A stretch of 64,000 bases of DNA from NCBI RefSeq assembly GCF_003601925.1, contig NZ_QZWH01000027.1, positions 1-64,000 on the forward strand, read 5' to 3'. The notes beneath the pieces were generated by a model. It was given only the letters and a program-made list of their open reading frames with translations, ran no database searches and was not told the DNA's origin. A program made the translations under genes and the position numbers. Within the stretch, counting starts at the first letter, position 1. Each line of letters begins with the position of its first letter. Source of the DNA: Buttiauxella izardii. Lineage in GTDB: Bacteria > Pseudomonadota > Gammaproteobacteria > Enterobacterales > Enterobacteriaceae. This document shows positions 19,081-28,522 of the stretch, in pieces.

Positions 19081-19998
19081 ATGAGCATTTCACAGCGTGT
19101 CTATCGTACCGATTTAAAACTACTGCGCTATTTTCAGGCCGTGGCGGAAGAGCTGCATTTTGGCAAAGCTGCCGCGCGCTTAAATATGTCTCAGCCGCCG
19201 CTGAGTTTTCATATTAAAGAATTAGAATCCCAACTCGGCACCGTTCTGTTTATCCGCCATTCACGCAGCGTTGCGCTGACCTACGCCGGTGAAATTTTGC
19301 TCGAAGAAACCCGGCGTTTGCTCGACAGCGCAAACCTTGCGTTAGCCCGTGTCGAGCAAATAGGGCGCGGCGAAGGCGGGCGTATTCAACTGGGGATTGT
19401 CGGCACGGCAATCTGGGGCGGGTTACGTCTTGGGTTGCAGCAATTTATTGCTGATTATCCGGCCATCGATATTCTGTTCCGCGAAAAATCCCCTGGTGAC
19501 CAGATCTCTTTAATTGAACGCCATGATATCGACGCCGGGATCTGGCGCATGGAAACCAATCCTCCGCCGGGTTTACGCAGTGAGAAACTTCACGACGCGA
19601 CTTTCCTGGTCGCGTTGCCGGAAAAACATCCGTTAGCCAAACAAAGCGCCATTGATATCGAGCAATTGCGTCATGAGGCGTTTGTCACCATGACGGCGGT
19701 GCATTCTGACTGGACTTTCTTGCAGGGCGTTTGCCGGGAAGCGGGGTTTTCGCCACGCGTGGCCAGAGAAGCGGTGGAGCCGCAGACGGTTCTCGCGTTG
19801 GTGAGCATCGGTATGGGGCTGACAATTATGGCCGACAGTTACGCGCAAATGAACTGGCCGGGTGTCACCTTCCGCCCGTTAACGAAAGCGATCCCGGCTG
19901 ATCTGTATGTAGTCTACGATCCGCACCATCTGGCCTCGACCACGCGCCATTTAATTGACGTGTTAAAACAGTCGCCGGACACATTGCCCGTTCGTTGA
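19081..19998 (+). CDS. xapR: LysR-type regulator of xanthosine use, XapR
   Basis: Xanthosine-responsive activator of xapAB. The 305-residue protein has the N-terminal winged helix ([30 protein letters not shown], about residues 20–50) and a LysR substrate domain ([35 protein letters not shown]). Similarity to E. coli XapR is strong around the DNA-binding domain. GGGAGCC precedes the ATG. It follows xapB by 68 bp on the same strand, so it may be co-transcribed with its target genes, as in E. coli. Confidence 0.93.
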   Translation: MSISQRVYRTDLKLLRYFQAVAEELHFGKAAARLNMSQPPLSFHIKELESQLGTVLFIRHSRSVALTYAGEILLEETRRLLDSANLALARVEQIGRGEGGRIQLGIVGTAIWGGLRLGLQQFIADYPAIDILFREKSPGDQISLIERHDIDAGIWRMETNPPPGLRSEKLHDATFLVALPEKHPLAKQSAIDIEQLRHEAFVTMTAVHSDWTFLQGVCREAGFSPRVAREAVEPQTVLALVSIGMGLTIMADSYAQMNWPGVTFRPLTKAIPADLYVVYDPHHLASTTRHLIDVLKQSPDTLPVR

Positions 19999-20062
19999 AA
20001 CAACATGGCAGTGCTATGATATCCGCGCTGTCATTATTAGACTGGAAACGCTGAGGTGCAGG

Positions 20063-20965
20063 GTGAAAATCGCCATTTTATCCCGGGATGGAACGCTTTA
20101 TTCGTGTAAACGGCTTCGTGAAGCGGCATCGCGCCGGGGTCACGCTGTCGAAGTCATTGATCCCCTTTCTTGCTACATGAACATCAACCCCGCTGCACCA
20201 TCAGTGCACTATAAGGGGCGTCAGCTTCCCCATTATGATGCAGTGATTCCGCGTATCGGCTCGGCGATCACCTTTTATGGCACCGCCGTTTTGCGCCAGT
20301 TTGAAATGTTGGGCAGTTATCCGCTCAATGAATCGGTGGCGATTACCCGCGCGCGCGACAAACTCCGCTCGTTGCAACTTATGGCGCGGCAGGGCATTGA
20401 TTTGCCGGTCACCGGTTTTGCCCATTCGCCTGATGACACCAGTGATTTAATCGACATGGTCGGTGGTGCGCCGCTGGTGGTGAAACTGGTGGAAGGCACG
20501 CAAGGCATTGGCGTGGTGCTGGCCGAAACCCGTCAGGCCGCTGAAAGCGTCATCGACGCGTTTCGCGGTCTGAACGCGCATATTCTGGTGCAGGAATATA
20601 TTAAAGAAGCGAAGGGTAAGGATATCCGCTGCCTGGTGGTGGGCAATAAAGTCGTTGCGGCTATTGAACGCCAGGCAAAACCGGGGGATTTCCGCTCCAA
20701 TCTACATCGTGGTGGCGTGGCTAATCAGGTCGACATTACCGAACGCGAACGCGAAATCGCCTTACATGCCGCAGCAACGCTGGGTTTAGACGTGGCAGGT
20801 GTCGATATTTTGCGTGCGCAACGCGGCCCGCTGGTGATGGAAGTCAACGCTTCTCCGGGTCTTGAAGGCATTGAAAAAACCAGTGGCGTGGATATCGCGA
20901 CGCTGATGATCAAATGGATTGAGCAGCAAGCACAGCCAGGATATTGCCTGAAAACTGGCGGCTAA
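20063..20965 (+). CDS. rimK: Ribosomal protein bS6 glutamate ligase RimK
   Basis: ATP-grasp ligase that adds glutamate residues to the C-terminus of ribosomal protein bS6. The 300-residue product uses a GTG start preceded by AGGTG. The ATP-grasp lysine and loop are visible in [14 protein letters not shown] (about residues 137–150), the ligand pocket in [14 protein letters not shown], and the metal site in [12 protein letters not shown]. In E. coli it directly follows nfsA; here xapABR intervenes. ybjN follows downstream. Confidence 0.96.
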   Translation: MKIAILSRDGTLYSCKRLREAASRRGHAVEVIDPLSCYMNINPAAPSVHYKGRQLPHYDAVIPRIGSAITFYGTAVLRQFEMLGSYPLNESVAITRARDKLRSLQLMARQGIDLPVTGFAHSPDDTSDLIDMVGGAPLVVKLVEGTQGIGVVLAETRQAAESVIDAFRGLNAHILVQEYIKEAKGKDIRCLVVGNKVVAAIERQAKPGDFRSNLHRGGVANQVDITEREREIALHAAATLGLDVAGVDILRAQRGPLVMEVNASPGLEGIEKTSGVDIATLMIKWIEQQAQPGYCLKTGG

Positions 20966-21070
20966 TTTCGAGCGCGTGCGCCGTTGGGCGCATAAAATTA
21001 GTATGAGCCGTCATTTTTGCGTAAGCTATGGCGCGACTTAATCACTCCCTTTAAAGAGGCTACGGCATTT

Positions 21071-21556
21071 ATGGATTCACTCGTTGTCCCGACTCTGGAC
21101 ATCTTACGCCGCTGGCTTGACGAAATCGGTGTGACCATTTTCGAGTGCGATACTTGCCAGGCGCTCCATCTGCCGCACATGCAGAATTTCGATGGTGTCT
21201 ATGATGCAAAAATCGACCTGGTCGACGATATTGTCTTGTTTTCGGCACTGGCTGAAGTAAAACCTTCCGCTCTGTTGCCACTGGCATCTGATTTGTCTTC
21301 TATTAATGCCAGTTCGTTAACCGTGAAAGCGTTTCTGGATATTCAGGACGACAATTTACCTAAGCTGGTCGTTTGCCAGTCGCTACAAGCGTCCGTCGGA
21401 ATTACCCGCGAGCAGTTTGCTGCCTTTGTAAAACAGAGCGAAGAGCAAATCTCAATGGTGATTCTGGAAGCCTGCGCAAACCAACTGCTCTTTATCTCTG
21501 ACGCAGATGAAGAACAAGAAGACGGCACAATTATTCAAACCCACTTTCTGCACTAA
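21071..21556 (+). CDS. ybjN: YbjN family protein
   Basis: A 161-residue cytoplasmic protein resembling E. coli YbjN, a fold related to the type III secretion chaperone-like family. Overproduction in E. coli affects motility, biofilm and SOS genes, but the biochemical activity is unknown. Conserved segments include FECDTCQALHLPHMQNFDGVYDAK, INASSLTVKAFLD and SEEQISMVILEA. The start MDSLVVP is chosen by comparison with E. coli, with GAGG 11 bases upstream. A GC-rich 8-bp hairpin follows 17 bp after its stop. Confidence 0.9.
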   Translation: MDSLVVPTLDILRRWLDEIGVTIFECDTCQALHLPHMQNFDGVYDAKIDLVDDIVLFSALAEVKPSALLPLASDLSSINASSLTVKAFLDIQDDNLPKLVVCQSLQASVGITREQFAAFVKQSEEQISMVILEACANQLLFISDADEEQEDGTIIQTHFLH

Positions 21557-21937
21557 TTGTTGCTTTCCTGACCGCAGCGGCGTCTATACCCGCTGCGTCC
21601 CACAATTTTATATTCTGCCTTATCAGTCTATCTCCAGCATTATTCTCGCCACTACTCCCCGGAATGCGCCACAGCGTAGACGTTTTATGCTTAAAAATTT
21701 GATAAATGGCGCTTTTTTAGCTGAGCTATAGTCACTAATCCTGGCTACAGTTATTCTTGCGGGACGCTACAAATGTGCAACCTCTGCAGCAAGGCGTCTG
21801 TACTTTTTTTACTGCAGTTTGCATAGAGATGCATGATTCTTGCATGTGCCAGAAGCGAGAAGAAAATGCGTAAAAGTATGATTGAGTAAATTATGCTCGC
21901 GAAAGCGGGAATTAGACTTTTTCAGAAGGAATCACAT
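21557..21937. other. ybjN–potF intergenic region
   Basis: A 381-bp stretch without a gene. CGCAGCGG (21573–21580) and CCGCTGCG (21590–21597) form a terminator-like stem for ybjN, lacking a T-run. The right part is AT rich and contains the potF promoter; the ribosome binding site AAGGAA is at about 21926. Confidence 0.45.
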
Positions 21938-23050
21938 ATGTTTACCCAACGTAAAAAATTGTTATCCGGGGCGGTGGCGGGTTTGCTGATGGCTGTTTCT
22001 GCTACTACATTTGCTGCGGACCAAAAGACGCTGCACGTTTATAACTGGTCTGATTATATTGCGCCGGATACGCTGGCAAACTTCACCAAAGAAACCGGCA
22101 TTAAAGTGGTTTACGACGTCTTCGATTCCAACGAAGTGCTGGAAGGCAAGTTGATGGCGGGGAGCACCGGTTACGATTTAGTGGTACCGTCTTCGCAATT
22201 CCTTGAGCGTCAGGCTCAGGCGGGAATTTTCCAGCCGCTCGATAAGAGCAAACTGCCAAACTACAAAAACCTCGATCCGGAAATGCTCAAGCTGGTCGCG
22301 CATAACGACCACGACAACAAATACGGCATTCCGTACATGATGGTGACCACGGGTATTGGTTACAACGTCGAAAAAGTGAAAGCCGCGCTGGGTAAAGATG
22401 CGCCAGTGGATAGCTGGGATCTGATCCTGAAACCGGAAAACCTCGAGAAACTGAAAAGCTGTGGCGTGTCATTCCTGGATGCACCAAGCGAAGTGTATGC
22501 TTCTGTTCTGCATTATCTCGGTAAAGATCCGAACAGCACCGATCCAAAAGATTACACCGGCGCGGCGAACGATCTGCTGTTAAAACTGCGTCCATCCATT
22601 CGTTACTTCCATTCTTCCCAATATATCAACGACCTGGCGAATGGTGACATTTGTGTCGCGATTGGTTGGTCGGGGGATATTCTCCAGGCCGCAAACCGTG
22701 CCAAAGAAGCCAAAAATGGCGTGAATATTGCGTATACCATTCCGAAAGAAGGGGCGATGGTGTATTTCGATATGTTCGCCATGACCGCTGATGCGAAAAA
22801 TAAAGACGAAGCCTATCAGTTCCTCAATTACCTGATGCGCCCGGACGTGGTAACGAATATCAGTAACCACGTTTATTACGCCAATGCGAATAAAGAATCG
22901 ACGCCGCTACTAAACGCGGAAATCCGCGATAATCCAGGGATTTATCCACCGGCTGATGTGCGTGCGAAATTGTTCACCCAGGGTGTGCAATCGCCAAAAG
23001 TTGACCGGGTTATTACACGCGCGTGGACTAAAGTGAAAACCGGGAAATAA
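21938..23050 (+). CDS. potF: Putrescine-binding periplasmic protein PotF
   Basis: High-affinity periplasmic receptor for putrescine, feeding PotGHI. The chosen ATG follows AGAAGGAA and yields 370 residues, the E. coli length, with a 26-residue signal peptide ending in FAA. Polyamine-pocket segments are conserved: YNWSDYI after the signal, VPSSQFLERQ, WDLILKPENLEKLKSCGVSF, and SQYINDLANGDICVAIGWSGD. First gene of potFGHI; an ERIC-type palindrome separates it from potG. E. coli's VFDSNEVLEG is retained exactly, supporting putrescine specificity. Confidence 0.96.
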   Translation: MFTQRKKLLSGAVAGLLMAVSATTFAADQKTLHVYNWSDYIAPDTLANFTKETGIKVVYDVFDSNEVLEGKLMAGSTGYDLVVPSSQFLERQAQAGIFQPLDKSKLPNYKNLDPEMLKLVAHNDHDNKYGIPYMMVTTGIGYNVEKVKAALGKDAPVDSWDLILKPENLEKLKSCGVSFLDAPSEVYASVLHYLGKDPNSTDPKDYTGAANDLLLKLRPSIRYFHSSQYINDLANGDICVAIGWSGDILQAANRAKEAKNGVNIAYTIPKEGAMVYFDMFAMTADAKNKDEAYQFLNYLMRPDVVTNISNHVYYANANKESTPLLNAEIRDNPGIYPPADVRAKLFTQGVQSPKVDRVITRAWTKVKTGK

Positions 23051-23174
23051 TACCCGTCATACTTCGAGCTGCAGGTGTGTTGACTGCATCCGTTCGCCCC
23101 AGTCACATAGTAATCTATGCTCCTGGGGACTTACGGATTTGTCGCCTTCCTGCAACTCGAATTATTTAGGGTAT
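23051..23174. repeat. ERIC element within the pot operon
   Basis: A palindromic 124-bp element starting right after the potF stop, with ends TACCCGTCATACTTCGAG and CTCGAATTATTTAGGGTA. The centre carries CCCCAGTCACATAG…CTATGCTCCTGGGG, the classic ERIC (IRU) core. It will be transcribed with potFGHI and can fold into a long hairpin, so it may change the ratio of PotF to PotGHI or the mRNA stability. Confidence 0.9.
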
Positions 23175-23208
23175 CAGCCCTTTATAATAAGATTTGCTGG
23201 AGAGCAAT

Positions 23209-24345
23209 ATGTTGAATGACGCAACTCCTCGTCCGCACGCGAAAACTCGCAAAGCGCTCACCCCGCTGCTTGAAGTCCGCAACCTCACAAAGTCCTTCGA
23301 CGGGCAACACGCCGTTGATGATGTGAATCTCACCATTTATAAAGGCGAAATTTTTGCGCTGCTCGGCCCATCCGGCTGCGGTAAATCAACGTTGTTACGC
23401 ATGCTGGCGGGCTTTGAACAACCCAGCGCTGGCCAAATTGTGCTTGATGGCGTGGACTTGTCACATGTGCCGCCGTATCAGCGCCCGATCAACATGATGT
23501 TCCAGTCCTACGCGCTTTTCCCGCATATGACCGTTGAACAGAATATTGCCTTTGGCCTCAAGCAAGACAAACTGCCGAAAGCGGAAATCGCCCAGCGTGT
23601 GGAGGAAATGCTGACGCTAGTGCATATGCAGGAATACGCGAAACGTAAGCCGCATCAGCTTTCTGGCGGGCAGCGCCAGCGTGTTGCTCTAGCGAGAAGC
23701 CTCGCAAAACGACCAAAATTATTGTTACTCGACGAACCTATGGGCGCGCTGGATAAAAAGCTGCGTGATCGTATGCAACTCGAAGTGGTGGATATTCTTG
23801 AGCGTGTGGGCGCGACCTGCGTGATGGTGACGCACGACCAGGAAGAAGCGATGACCATGGCCGGGCGTATCGCCATCATGAATCGCGGCAAGTTCGAGCA
23901 AATCGGCGAGCCGGAAGAAGTTTATGAATATCCGGCAACGCGTTACAGCGCTGAATTTATCGGCTCAGTGAATGTCTTTGAAGGCCTGCTGAAAGAGCGC
24001 CAGGAAGATGGGTTGGTGATTGAAAGCCCGGGGCTTGTGCATCCGCTGAAAGTTGACGCGGACATTTCTGTTGTTGATGGCGTGCCCGTTTACGTCGCGC
24101 TGCGCCCGGAAAAAGTGATGCTTTGCGATGAACCGCCTGCCGATGGTTATAACTTCGCGGTCGGTGAAGTGGTGCACATTGCTTATCTTGGCGACCTGTC
24201 GATCTATCACGTCCGCCTGAAAAGCGGCCAGATGATCAGCGCGCAGTTGCAAAACGAGAACCGCAGCCGTAAAGGAATGCCGACGTGGGACGATGAAGTT
24301 CGCCTGTGTTGGGATGCTGAAAGTTGTGTGGTGCTGACAGTTTAA
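23209..24345 (+). CDS. potG: Putrescine ABC transporter ATP-binding subunit PotG
   Basis: ATPase of the putrescine importer, 378 residues. Walker A (GPSGCGKST) spans about residues 53–61; LSGGQRQR, LLDEPMGALD and VMVTHDQEEA follow, and the C-terminal TOBE regulatory domain is typical of the MalK/PotA group. The ATG at MLNDATP follows GGAGAG. The ERIC palindrome in the leader is the only oddity. It precedes potH by nine bases. Confidence 0.96.
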   Translation: MLNDATPRPHAKTRKALTPLLEVRNLTKSFDGQHAVDDVNLTIYKGEIFALLGPSGCGKSTLLRMLAGFEQPSAGQIVLDGVDLSHVPPYQRPINMMFQSYALFPHMTVEQNIAFGLKQDKLPKAEIAQRVEEMLTLVHMQEYAKRKPHQLSGGQRQRVALARSLAKRPKLLLLDEPMGALDKKLRDRMQLEVVDILERVGATCVMVTHDQEEAMTMAGRIAIMNRGKFEQIGEPEEVYEYPATRYSAEFIGSVNVFEGLLKERQEDGLVIESPGLVHPLKVDADISVVDGVPVYVALRPEKVMLCDEPPADGYNFAVGEVVHIAYLGDLSIYHVRLKSGQMISAQLQNENRSRKGMPTWDDEVRLCWDAESCVVLTV

Positions 24346-24354
24346 GGGGGCGAA

Positions 24355-25308
24355 ATGAGCACGATGACTGAACGCCCGGCCGAGCCACCGGCAAGCGGTT
24401 TCAAATTGTGGCTGGGAAAAATGCAAATGCGTCATGGCCGCAAGCTGGTGATTGCATTGCCTTATCTGTGGCTGATTTTGCTGTTTATGCTGCCGTTCTT
24501 GATTGTCTTCAAGATCAGTTTTGCAGAAATTGCGCGATCCATTCCGCCTTATACCGATCTGGTGACCTGGGCTGACGATCAGATTTCACTGGCGCTTAAC
24601 CTGGCCAACTATCTCCAGTTAACCGACGATCCGCTGTACGCCGAAGCCTATTTGCAGTCGCTGCAAATGGCGGGCGTTTCCACAATTTGCTGTTTGCTGT
24701 TGGGTTATCCGCTGGCCTGGGCGGTGGCGCACAGTAAATCATCAACGCGTAATATTCTGTTATTGCTGGTTATCTTGCCTTCCTGGACATCGTTCCTGAT
24801 TCGCGTTTACGCATGGATGGGCATTCTGAAAAATAATGGCGTGCTCAATAATGTGCTGATGTGGCTGGGCGTTATCGATCAGCCGTTGGTGATTTTGCAC
24901 ACCAATCTCGCAGTTTACATCGGCATCGTTTACGCCTATTTGCCGTTTATGGTGCTGCCGATTTATACCGCGCTGACGCGAATCGATTACTCGCTGGTGG
25001 AAGCGTCTCTGGATTTAGGCGCACGTCCGCTGAAAACCTTCTTTAGCGTGATTGTGCCACTCACCAAAGGCGGAATTATTGCCGGTTCGATGCTGGTGTT
25101 TATTCCGGCGGTAGGGGAGTTTGTGATCCCTGAACTGCTCGGCGGGCCAGATAGCATCATGATTGGTCGCGTATTGTGGCAAGAGTTCTTCAACAACCGC
25201 GATTGGCCGGTGGCCTCGGCGGTAGCGATAACCATGCTTATCTTGCTGATTGTGCCCATTATGTGGTTCCACAAATACCAGAACAAAGCAGCGGAGGACC
25301 ACGCATGA
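24355..25308 (+). CDS. potH: Putrescine ABC transporter permease PotH
   Basis: Inner-membrane permease, 317 residues with six predicted helices after a basic N-terminal segment. The EAA loop is seen in VEASLDLGARPLKTFFSVIVPLTKGGI near residues 219–245. It pairs with PotI to form the putrescine channel. Length equals E. coli PotH. AAGGGGGCG precedes the ATG, and the stop overlaps the potI start by four bases. Confidence 0.96.
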   Translation: MSTMTERPAEPPASGFKLWLGKMQMRHGRKLVIALPYLWLILLFMLPFLIVFKISFAEIARSIPPYTDLVTWADDQISLALNLANYLQLTDDPLYAEAYLQSLQMAGVSTICCLLLGYPLAWAVAHSKSSTRNILLLLVILPSWTSFLIRVYAWMGILKNNGVLNNVLMWLGVIDQPLVILHTNLAVYIGIVYAYLPFMVLPIYTALTRIDYSLVEASLDLGARPLKTFFSVIVPLTKGGIIAGSMLVFIPAVGEFVIPELLGGPDSIMIGRVLWQEFFNNRDWPVASAVAITMLILLIVPIMWFHKYQNKAAEDHA

Positions 25309-26150
25309 ACAACTTACCGGTAGTGCGTTCGCCGTGGCGAATTTTGATTCTGGTGATCGGCTTCACCTTCCTGTATGCGCCGATGCTAATGCTGGTGATC
25401 TACTCGTTTAACAGTTCCAAACTGGTGACGGTGTGGGCGGGTTGGTCGACGCGTTGGTACGTCGAGTTGTTCCACGATTCGGCGATGATGAGCGCGGTGG
25501 GGCTAAGTTTGACGATTGCAGCAGCGGCCGCAACGGCGGCGGTGATCCTCGGGACGATCGCTGCCATGGTGATGGTGCGTTTTGGTAAATTCCGTGGCTC
25601 CACAGGGTTTGCTTTTATGCTGACCGCGCCGCTGGTGATGCCCGATGTCATCACCGGGTTGTCGTTGCTGTTGCTGTTTGTTGCTCTGGGGCATGCCATC
25701 GGCTGGCCAAGTGATCGCGGCATGTTGACCATTTGGCTGGCGCACGTCACGTTCTGTACGGCGTATGTTTCGGTGGTCATCAGCTCTCGTTTGCGCGAGT
25801 TGGACAGGTCAATCGAAGAAGCGGCAATGGATTTGGGGGCTACACCGCTGAAAGTGTTCTTCGTCATCACCGTGCCAATGATTGCTCCGGCGATTATCTC
25901 CGGCTGGCTACTGGCATTCACCTTATCCCTCGACGATTTAGTGATTGCGAGTTTTGTCTCCGGGCCAGGCGCGACCACCTTGCCAATGCTGGTGTTCTCG
26001 AATGTCAGAATGGGGGTCAATCCGGAAATTAACGCGTTAGCGTCTATAATTTTAGGCGCCGTCGGCGTTATCGGTTTGATCGCCTGGTGGTTTATGGCGC
26101 GGGCAGAAAAGCAGCGCCTGCGCGATATCCAACGTGCAAGGCGTAGCTGA
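25305..26150 (+). CDS. potI: Putrescine ABC transporter permease PotI
   Basis: Second permease of the putrescine importer, 281 residues with six helices. The EAA motif lies in IEEAAMDLGATPLKVFFVITVPMIAPAI at about residues 168–195. Similarity to E. coli PotI is very high over the whole length. The ATG is within the potH stop (ATGA), implying coupled translation; a longer upstream reading inside potH is ignored. A 10-bp GC-rich hairpin follows 26 bp later. Confidence 0.96.
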   Translation: MNNLPVVRSPWRILILVIGFTFLYAPMLMLVIYSFNSSKLVTVWAGWSTRWYVELFHDSAMMSAVGLSLTIAAAAATAAVILGTIAAMVMVRFGKFRGSTGFAFMLTAPLVMPDVITGLSLLLLFVALGHAIGWPSDRGMLTIWLAHVTFCTAYVSVVISSRLRELDRSIEEAAMDLGATPLKVFFVITVPMIAPAIISGWLLAFTLSLDDLVIASFVSGPGATTLPMLVFSNVRMGVNPEINALASIILGAVGVIGLIAWWFMARAEKQRLRDIQRARRS

Positions 26151-26175
26151 AAGGTTTAAAATCTGATAAAACCCT

Positions 26176-26200
26176 CAGTGCCGCGCCAGACGCGGCACTG
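26176..26200 (+). terminator. Hairpin after potI
   Basis: CAGTGCCGCG, loop CCAGA, CGCGGCACTG: a perfect 10-bp stem. No T-run follows, so it may partly end potFGHI transcription or stabilise its 3' end. It sits seven bases ahead of the ybjO ATG. Confidence 0.55.
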
Positions 26201-26206
26201 TGACGT

Positions 26207-26696
26207 ATGGAACACGAGGTTTGCGGAAATTTTCAGGAAACGAAGTCAAACACAAGCCAAATTGAATGCGCCCACTTTAGTGCTGGTGGCGGCAATCGCT
26301 ATTCTGACGACGCGGATGCTCGATCTCATGTTGCTTTTCAACATGCTCGGGCTGCGTGGCGTTGTTGATTTTGTTCATCGCAGTGTGCAAACCTGGAATC
26401 TGACGATGATTTTCCTCGGCAGTCTGGTATTGCTATGCGTCGAGTTACGTTGCGCGTTTGTCATCATGAAAGGGCGCAACTGGGGGCGCTGGGTGTTCCT
26501 TGCCACACAAGTTATTGCTGTCTCATATTTATGGGCGGCTTCGCTGGGCTGGGGTTATCCCGAACTTTTCAGTATTCCCGGTGAGTCAAAACGTGAGATA
26601 TTCCGCTCGTTAATGATGCAGAAACTCCCCGATTTACTGGTGCTGTTCCTGCTGTTTGCCCCTTCGCGCAGTCGGCTTTTTTTCAAACTTCAATAA
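26207..26696 (+). CDS. ybjO: Inner membrane protein YbjO, apparent 5' frameshift
   Basis: A membrane protein of about 160 residues with four helices (segments LVLVAAIAILTTRML, NLTMIFLGSLVLLCVELR, WVFLATQVIAVSYLWAASLG and PDLLVLFLLFAP) resembling E. coli YbjO; function unknown. The conserved frame has no good start: only a GTG inside the preceding hairpin (26178), a TTG (26262) or an ATG within helix 1 (26316). The likely ancestral ATG at 26207 is one base out of phase. Dropping the G at 26219 would join MEHE to FAEIFRKRSQTQAKLN and recreate an N-terminus of the E. coli length. The reading frame is therefore either mutated or affected by a sequencing error. Confidence 0.7.
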
Positions 26697-26709
26697 CCGC
26701 GTAGTGTTC

Positions 26710-26834
26710 TACCCAAAATAATTCGAGTTGCATCGCGGCGGCAAGAGAACAAGTCCCGATGAGCTTAGTAAACTAAGTGATTCGGGCGAGTGAACGTAGC
26801 CAACAAAGATGCAACTTGAAGTATGACGGGTATA
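26710..26834. repeat. ERIC-like element upstream of rlmC
   Basis: A palindromic element of about 125 bp with ends ACCCAAAATAATTCGAG and CTTGAAGTATGACGGGTATA, as in ERIC/IRU repeats. The centre differs from the classic core, reading CGATGAGCTTAGTAAACTAA then GTGATTCGGGCGAGTG. Its right end runs into TATAAT at 26833–26838 ahead of rlmC, so it may supply part of that promoter. Confidence 0.85.
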
Positions 26835-26865
26835 TAATCTCTGCCCCGGTTTTCAGGACTTACTT

Positions 26866-28002
26866 ATGCATTGCGCGCTTTACCAGGCGAATCGTTGCCG
26901 TTCTTGTCAGTGGATTGAACAGCCGATTTCTGAACAGCTCACCGCCAAAATGAACGAACTTCAGCAATTACTGGGGGGAGTTGCGGTGCAAGAGTGGCGC
27001 GCGCCAGTGAGTGGCCCGGAAAACGCTTTTCGCAATAAAGCCAAAATGGTGGTCAGCGGCAGCGTAGAAAAACCGTTGCTGGGTATGCTGCACCGCGACG
27101 GGACACCTGAAGATTTAACCGAATGCCCGCTGTATCCAGACTCTTTCCAGCCTGTTTTTGCCGTGTTGAAACCCTTTATCGCCCGGGCAGGTTTGACGCC
27201 CTATAACGTGGCGCGTAAACGTGGCGAACTGAAATATCTGTTGCTCACGCAAAGCCAGTTAGACGGCGGGATGATGCTGCGTTTTGTGCTGCGTTCCGAC
27301 GCTAAAATTGAGCAACTGCGTGCGGCGTTGCCATGGTTGCAGCAACAACTTCCCCAGCTCAAAGTGATTTCAGCCAATATCCAGCCCGTGCATATGGCGA
27401 TTATGGAAGGCGAGCGGGAAATTGCGCTAACTGAACAGCAGTCGCTTGAAGAGCAGTTTAACGGCGTGCCGTTGTATATTCGCCCGCAAAGTTTCTTCCA
27501 GACCAACCCATCGGTTGCGGCTTCGTTGTATGCCACCGCGCGCGAGTGGGTGCGGGAATTACCAGTCAAGCACATGTGGGATTTATTCTGCGGCGTCGGT
27601 GGTTTTGGGCTGCATTGCGCTACCCCAGAGATGAAATTAACCGGAATTGAAATTGCCCCAGAAGCGATTGCCTGTGCGCGTCAATCAGCGGAAAAACTCG
27701 GTTTAACGGATATTCACTTCCAGGCGTTGGATTCCACGAAATTCGCCACAGAGCAGCAAGATGTTCCCGACCTGGTTTTGGTCAATCCGCCAAGACGCGG
27801 CATCGGCCAGGCGTTGTGTTATTTCCTCAATAACATGGCCCCGAAATACATCGTCTATTCAAGTTGTAATGCGCAGACCATGGCGCAGGATATGGAGTCG
27901 TTGGCGGGATATCGGGTGGAACGCGTGCAATTGTTTGATATGTTCCCGCATACGGCGCATTACGAGGTTTTGGCGCTGCTGGTGAGGCTGCCTTCACCTT
28001 AA
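26866..28002 (+). CDS. rlmC: 23S rRNA (uracil-747-C5) methyltransferase RlmC
   Basis: SAM-dependent enzyme methylating U747 of 23S rRNA. The 378-residue protein has the N-terminal Fe–S cysteines (C3, C11, C14 and the cysteine of TECPLYP), the SAM site [15 protein letters not shown] near residue 240, and the catalytic cysteine in YSSCNAQT close to the C-terminus with VNPPRRGIG before it. There is no TRAM domain, as in E. coli RlmC. It is preceded by an ERIC-like repeat and followed by a long-loop hairpin. Confidence 0.96.
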   Translation: MHCALYQANRCRSCQWIEQPISEQLTAKMNELQQLLGGVAVQEWRAPVSGPENAFRNKAKMVVSGSVEKPLLGMLHRDGTPEDLTECPLYPDSFQPVFAVLKPFIARAGLTPYNVARKRGELKYLLLTQSQLDGGMMLRFVLRSDAKIEQLRAALPWLQQQLPQLKVISANIQPVHMAIMEGEREIALTEQQSLEEQFNGVPLYIRPQSFFQTNPSVAASLYATAREWVRELPVKHMWDLFCGVGGFGLHCATPEMKLTGIEIAPEAIACARQSAEKLGLTDIHFQALDSTKFATEQQDVPDLVLVNPPRRGIGQALCYFLNNMAPKYIVYSSCNAQTMAQDMESLAGYRVERVQLFDMFPHTAHYEVLALLVRLPSP

Positions 28003-28011
28003 TGTCCAAAA

Positions 28012-28052
28012 CCTGGATAGAAGGAATTCGACTCGTGCGACATCTATCCAGG
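28012..28052 (-). terminator. Hairpin between rlmC and the orphan membrane gene
   Basis: CCTGGATAGA and TCTATCCAGG form a perfect 10-bp stem with a 21-base loop. On the minus strand it is followed by TTTTGG, so it can end the converging orphan gene; it also follows the rlmC stop by 10 bp. Confidence 0.5.
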
Positions 28053-28072
28053 TAAAAAAATAATATGACTAA

Positions 28073-28522
28073 TCAATTCTCTGTATTTGGAAATGGCACT
28101 GCTGGAGTATAAGAATCCTGCTGCTCGGGCGGGGTGTAAATTAAATTCTCATACTCTTCCATTATAGGGAATGTTAAGGTAGCACAAATAAGAGGTATAA
28201 TCAGGCCACACCAGAAAATAGTATGATTACTTTTGGTAATATTATCCCTTTTCCAATAATAAACAGGGGAGAAAAATATCCATATCCAATGTGGTAATTT
28301 TGTATATCCTGCCGCGGTTAAACTGATTCGGTCCTTAATAAATAATATTATAGCCAGGGCGTAACTTATAAGTTCAAGTGAAATGAAAATTACAGGGTTT
28401 GAATATATCTGCAAATATTTTATTGGAATGAAAAATATCGGACAAAGAACCAGTAGCCAAATGTAAAGGTTATTCAACGGGGGTCGAGAGGAATTAGATT
28501 GTAGAACGGTATTGTTTTCCAT
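28073..28522 (-). CDS. Uncharacterised four-helix membrane protein
   Basis: An unrecognised 149-residue protein. Hydrophobic stretches at about residues 20–40, 43–62, 78–90 and 103–121 suggest three or four membrane helices; the N-terminus is polar (asparagine and serine rich) and the C-terminus acidic and proline rich (PPEQQDSYTPAVPFPNTEN). A YWKRDN loop lies between helices. Base composition is clearly more AT rich than its neighbours, as is the flanking 271-bp upstream region, which suggests horizontal acquisition. GGATGAT about 4–10 bases before the ATG may serve as ribosome binding site. No E. coli gene occupies the rlmC–artJ gap to my knowledge. Confidence 0.7.
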   Translation of the reverse strand: MENNTVLQSNSSRPPLNNLYIWLLVLCPIFFIPIKYLQIYSNPVIFISLELISYALAIILFIKDRISLTAAGYTKLPHWIWIFFSPVYYWKRDNITKSNHTIFWCGLIIPLICATLTFPIMEEYENLIYTPPEQQDSYTPAVPFPNTEN

